Source of the DNA: an uncultured Pelagibacteraceae bacterium
GTDB lineage: Bacteria > Pseudomonadota > Alphaproteobacteria > Pelagibacterales > Pelagibacteraceae
Direction: 5' to 3'
Length of the DNA stretch: 40,486 nucleotides
Assembly (NCBI GenBank): GCA_902547215.1
Contig: CACCNI010000006.1
Coordinates: forward strand, 1-40,486
The notes below the pieces were generated by a model. That model worked only from the letters and a program-made list of their open reading frames with translations. It was not told where the DNA came from and made no database searches. The position numbers were made by a program, and so were the translations under genes. Shown here piece by piece: positions 38,107 through 40,486 of the stretch. Within the stretch, counting starts at the first letter, position 1; each line of letters opens with the position of its first letter.

Positions 38107-38871
38107 ATGTTTGTAAATAATCTAGATCCTGTCGCATTTGAATTTTTATCCTTTCAAATAAGGTGGTATTCATTAGCATATATTTTTGGTTTTTTAATAG
38201 GTTGGTTTTATATCAAAAATTTCTTAATTAAAGATTTGAGGGAAAAAACTTTAGTCGACGACTTTATCACCTATCTAATTTTAGGAGTAATTATTGGTGG
38301 AAGACTAGGCTACGTAATTTTTTACAATTTTTTTTATTATTTAAGTCATCCATTTGAAATATTTTTCATTTGGCAGGGTGGTATGTCTTTCCATGGTGGC
38401 TTGTTGGGTGTTTGCTTAGCTACTTATATATTTACTCAAAAATATAATTTAAATTTTTTTAGGTATACAGATTTGGTGTCCCTTGTAGCACCGATAGGAA
38501 TTTTTTTAGGGAGGGTTGCAAATTTTTTAAATTCTGAACTTTACGGCAGAGAAACTGATTTTATTTTTTCAGTTAATTTTAATAAGGTAGACAATCTTTT
38601 TAGACATCCTTCACAATTATACGAAAGTTTTTTTGAAGGTATTGTTTTGTTCATAATTCTAAATTTACTTTGGAAAAAATTTTCAGAAATTCCCGGGGTA
38701 ATATCGTCACTATTTTTAATTTTTTATTCTCTTTTTAGATTTATAATTGAGTTTACAAGGGAACCAGATGCTCATCTAGGTATCTTAATGAATATTTTTA
38801 CATACGGACAAATGTTATCAATTGCTTTTTTTATTTCTGGAGTAATACTTTTTAAATTAGTAAAAAAATGA
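38107..38871 (+). CDS. lgt: Prolipoprotein diacylglyceryl transferase
   Basis: Lgt attaches diacylglycerol from phosphatidylglycerol to the lipobox cysteine of prolipoproteins, the first step of lipoprotein maturation. The 254-aa protein has about seven helices. It shows GGRLGYVIFYN, MSFHGGLLG, and the signature GRVANFLNSELYGRETD with the essential Arg/Asn/Glu, followed by RHPSQLYESFFEG and FIIEFTREPD near the C-terminus. PgsA, encoded elsewhere in this window, belongs to the pathway that makes its lipid donor. It overlaps the next gene by ATGA. Confidence 0.97.
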   Translation: MFVNNLDPVAFEFLSFQIRWYSLAYIFGFLIGWFYIKNFLIKDLREKTLVDDFITYLILGVIIGGRLGYVIFYNFFYYLSHPFEIFFIWQGGMSFHGGLLGVCLATYIFTQKYNLNFFRYTDLVSLVAPIGIFLGRVANFLNSELYGRETDFIFSVNFNKVDNLFRHPSQLYESFFEGIVLFIILNLLWKKFSEIPGVISSLFLIFYSLFRFIIEFTREPDAHLGILMNIFTYGQMLSIAFFISGVILFKLVKK

Positions 38872-39917
38872 CCACTAAGGCTCAATCACTAGATAATTTT
38901 ATTGATAAATCTCTTTATGAAAAAAATAAAGGTTATTATCAAAGAAAAATGGAATTTGGTGGAGGAGGAGATTTTATTACATCTCCAGGAATTTCAAAAC
39001 TTTTTTCTGAAATGATTGCTATTTGGATTGTATCATTTTGGGAAAATTTAAATAAACCAGAAAAAATCAATTTAGTAGAATTAGGTGCAGGAAATGGGGA
39101 ACTCATAGAAGTCTTAATTAATACATTGAATAAATTGGAAATTGTAAAAGATAAATTCAAATTTTTTATTTTTGAAAAAAGTATGTCTCTTAAAAAATTA
39201 CAAAAAGAAAAATTTTCAAAAAGTGTTAAGTGGTTAAATAATTTTGATAAATTGCCAAATTCTCCAACTATATTTTTGGCTAACGAATTTTTTGATGCTT
39301 TGCCAATAAAGCAGTTTATTAAAATAAATGAAGAATGGTATGAAAATTTTGTATTATTAAATAAAAGTGGAAAATTCTCTCTTGAGAAGAAAAAAGTTAC
39401 TAAAAAAAAAATGGAGAAAATTTTCAATCAAGGGATAGACGAAAATCAAAATTTTATAGAATTTTCACCTTTAATGGTCAAATATCTAAAAAGTATTTGT
39501 AAAAAAATCAAATCTTCTACGGGAGGTATTTTATTAATTGATTATGGTACCTCTGACAAAAAAATGTACGATAGTTTACAAGGGATTAAAAATCATAAAA
39601 AAGTAAATATTTTTGATGACTACCAAAATATTGATATAACTCATCATATAAATTTTAACTTTATCGAACGAATTGTTAATTTAAGTGGATTAAAAGTTGG
39701 TGGTATTACTAATCAAGGAAGTTTTTTAAAAAACATGGGAATAAATTTAAGAGCTGAAATAATATCGAAAAAAATGAGTTTCCTAAAAAAAACGGATCTT
39801 TACACAAGAATAAGAAGGCTTACACACAAAGATGAGATGGGTGAGTTGTTTAAAGTAATGTTTGTAACAAAGAAGGATAACAACTTTAAGACAGGGTTTA
39901 ATGACATTAAAATCTAA
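38868..39917 (+). CDS. MidA/NDUFAF7-like class I methyltransferase
   Basis: A 349-aa SAM-dependent methyltransferase of the DUF185 family. The human relative NDUFAF7 (MidA) methylates an arginine of the complex I subunit NDUFS2. The N-terminal KAQSLDNFIDKSLYEKNKGYY, FITSPGISKLFSEMIAIW, the SAM loop VELGAGNGELIEVLI, FLANEFFDALPIKQF and LLIDYGTSD are characteristic. The bacterial target is not established; a complex I role is plausible. The ATG overlaps the lgt stop (ATGA), and the 3' end overlaps the pgeF ATG by 17 bases. Confidence 0.92.
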   Translation: MTTKAQSLDNFIDKSLYEKNKGYYQRKMEFGGGGDFITSPGISKLFSEMIAIWIVSFWENLNKPEKINLVELGAGNGELIEVLINTLNKLEIVKDKFKFFIFEKSMSLKKLQKEKFSKSVKWLNNFDKLPNSPTIFLANEFFDALPIKQFIKINEEWYENFVLLNKSGKFSLEKKKVTKKKMEKIFNQGIDENQNFIEFSPLMVKYLKSICKKIKSSTGGILLIDYGTSDKKMYDSLQGIKNHKKVNIFDDYQNIDITHHINFNFIERIVNLSGLKVGGITNQGSFLKNMGINLRAEIISKKMSFLKKTDLYTRIRRLTHKDEMGELFKVMFVTKKDNNFKTGFNDIKI

Positions 39918-40486
39918 AAAATTAACAAAGTTTAAAAATATTACACATGGTTTTTTTGGAAAAAAAGGAGGAGTATCAAATGGAATTTATAGTGCCTTAA
40001 ATTGTGGCCCTGGTTCTAATGATAAAATTTCTAATGTTAAAAAAAATTTAAAAATTGTTTCGAAAAAGTTTAAGGTTTCTCCAAAAAACCTAATATTGCT
40101 TAAACAAACACATAGTAACAAATGTCACTTTATTTTGAAAAGACCCTCAAAAAAACTCGTTGGTGATGGCTTGATTACCTCAAAAAAAAATTTAGCTTTG
40201 GGTATTTTAACCGCTGATTGTGCTCCAGTTCTTATTTATGACAAAAAATTGCCAATGATTGCAGCTATTCATGTTGGCTGGAAGGGTGCTTTTAAAAATA
40301 TTCTTAAAAAGTGTATAAAATTTATGATTAAAAAAGGCTCTGAAAACAAAAATATTTCTGCAGTAATAGGTCCGTCGATATTTAGAGAAAACTATGAAGT
40401 GAAAAAAGAATTTATGAAAAGATTTTTAAACCTTGATGATCGAAATCGTAAATTTTTTTACTTTAAAAAAACTAGAATTTTTTTTG
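39901..40486 (+). CDS. pgeF: PgeF/YfiH (laccase-domain) protein, 3'-truncated
   Basis: PgeF-type enzymes correct L-Ser for L-Ala misincorporation in peptidoglycan precursors, and relatives also act as purine nucleoside phosphorylases. The frame is open to the window edge, about 195 codons. The start THGFFGKKGGVSNGIYSALN, LLKQTHSNK, LTADCAPVLIYD and IHVGWKGA give the three metal-site residues (His, Cys, His). The usual GPCI block reads GPSI here, a possible loss of one conserved Cys that is not a metal ligand. The ATG at 39901 lies 17 bases inside the methyltransferase gene, so the two are coupled. The gene is cut by the window edge. Confidence 0.93.
   Translation, partial: MTLKSKKLTKFKNITHGFFGKKGGVSNGIYSALNCGPGSNDKISNVKKNLKIVSKKFKVSPKNLILLKQTHSNKCHFILKRPSKKLVGDGLITSKKNLALGILTADCAPVLIYDKKLPMIAAIHVGWKGAFKNILKKCIKFMIKKGSENKNISAVIGPSIFRENYEVKKEFMKRFLNLDDRNRKFFYFKKTRIFF

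Noticed and set aside
38939..39427. A 162-codon minus-strand frame inside the MidA-like gene
   Set aside because: Shadow of the real gene in AT-rich sequence (Phe/Leu/Ser-rich), no recognisable domain.

Overview
The window is a strongly AT-rich, gene-packed chromosome segment from an alphaproteobacterium, most likely SAR11 (Pelagibacterales). Three things point there. The proteins are rich in Lys, Ile and Asn. Gaps are tiny and overlaps frequent (ATGA couplings, convergent genes sharing stop codons). Several genes are alphaproteobacterial markers: a DUF1013/TrcR regulator, an aa3-oxidase subunit IV microprotein, an ELM1-like protein, and cysteine-less L31 and L36. No species is assigned. I see no phage, insertion sequence, CRISPR array or other recent mobile element.

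Layout. 1-4823 (+): the 3' part of pgk, class I aldolase, a ThiE-like protein, EF-P, an SuhB-type phosphatase, L31, TrcR-like DUF1013, S21 and initiator tRNA-Met. 4825-9950 (-), transcribed right to left: a lone 5S rRNA gene with a good promoter at its mature 5' end, L36, cytochrome oxidase subunit IV (36 aa), the three transhydrogenase genes pntAA-pntAB-pntB, a small transaldolase and a GT-C-like membrane protein. 10004-16267: a surface-glycan island with GDP-L-fucose synthesis (gmd, fcl), a large membrane protein, two family-2 glycosyltransferases and a WecA/MraY-type sugar-phosphate transferase. It lies between the 5S gene and rpoD and resembles the variable glycan island known beside SAR11 rRNA genes. 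16281-20439 (-): yqeY-dnaG-rpoD. 20565-24960 (+): carA-carB.

24957-28723: a 2OG-Fe(II) oxygenase-like protein and an ELM1-like protein (-), trxB (+) and an aspartate aminotransferase (-). 28760-34493 (+): uvrB, a pteridine-reductase-like SDR, folB, uvrC and pgsA, a tightly coupled chain mixing excision repair and folate genes. 34494-35375 (-): a branched-chain aminotransferase. 35441-37842 (+): a MarR regulator, an OmpR-type response regulator and an EnvZ-like kinase. 37820-38062 (-): ubiK-like. 38107 to the end (+): lgt, a MidA/NDUFAF7-like methyltransferase and a truncated pgeF.

Most of the content is core metabolism and information processing. The points most worth checking are: an apparent AUU start codon for rpsU; the 5S promoter whose predicted +1 is the mature 5' base, with L36 starting 9 nt after the 5S 3' end; a DnaG zinc finger missing three of four ligands, alongside other zinc-free protein forms; and six convergent gene junctions with no room for a terminator. 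I found no clearly novel multi-gene defence or biosynthetic system.
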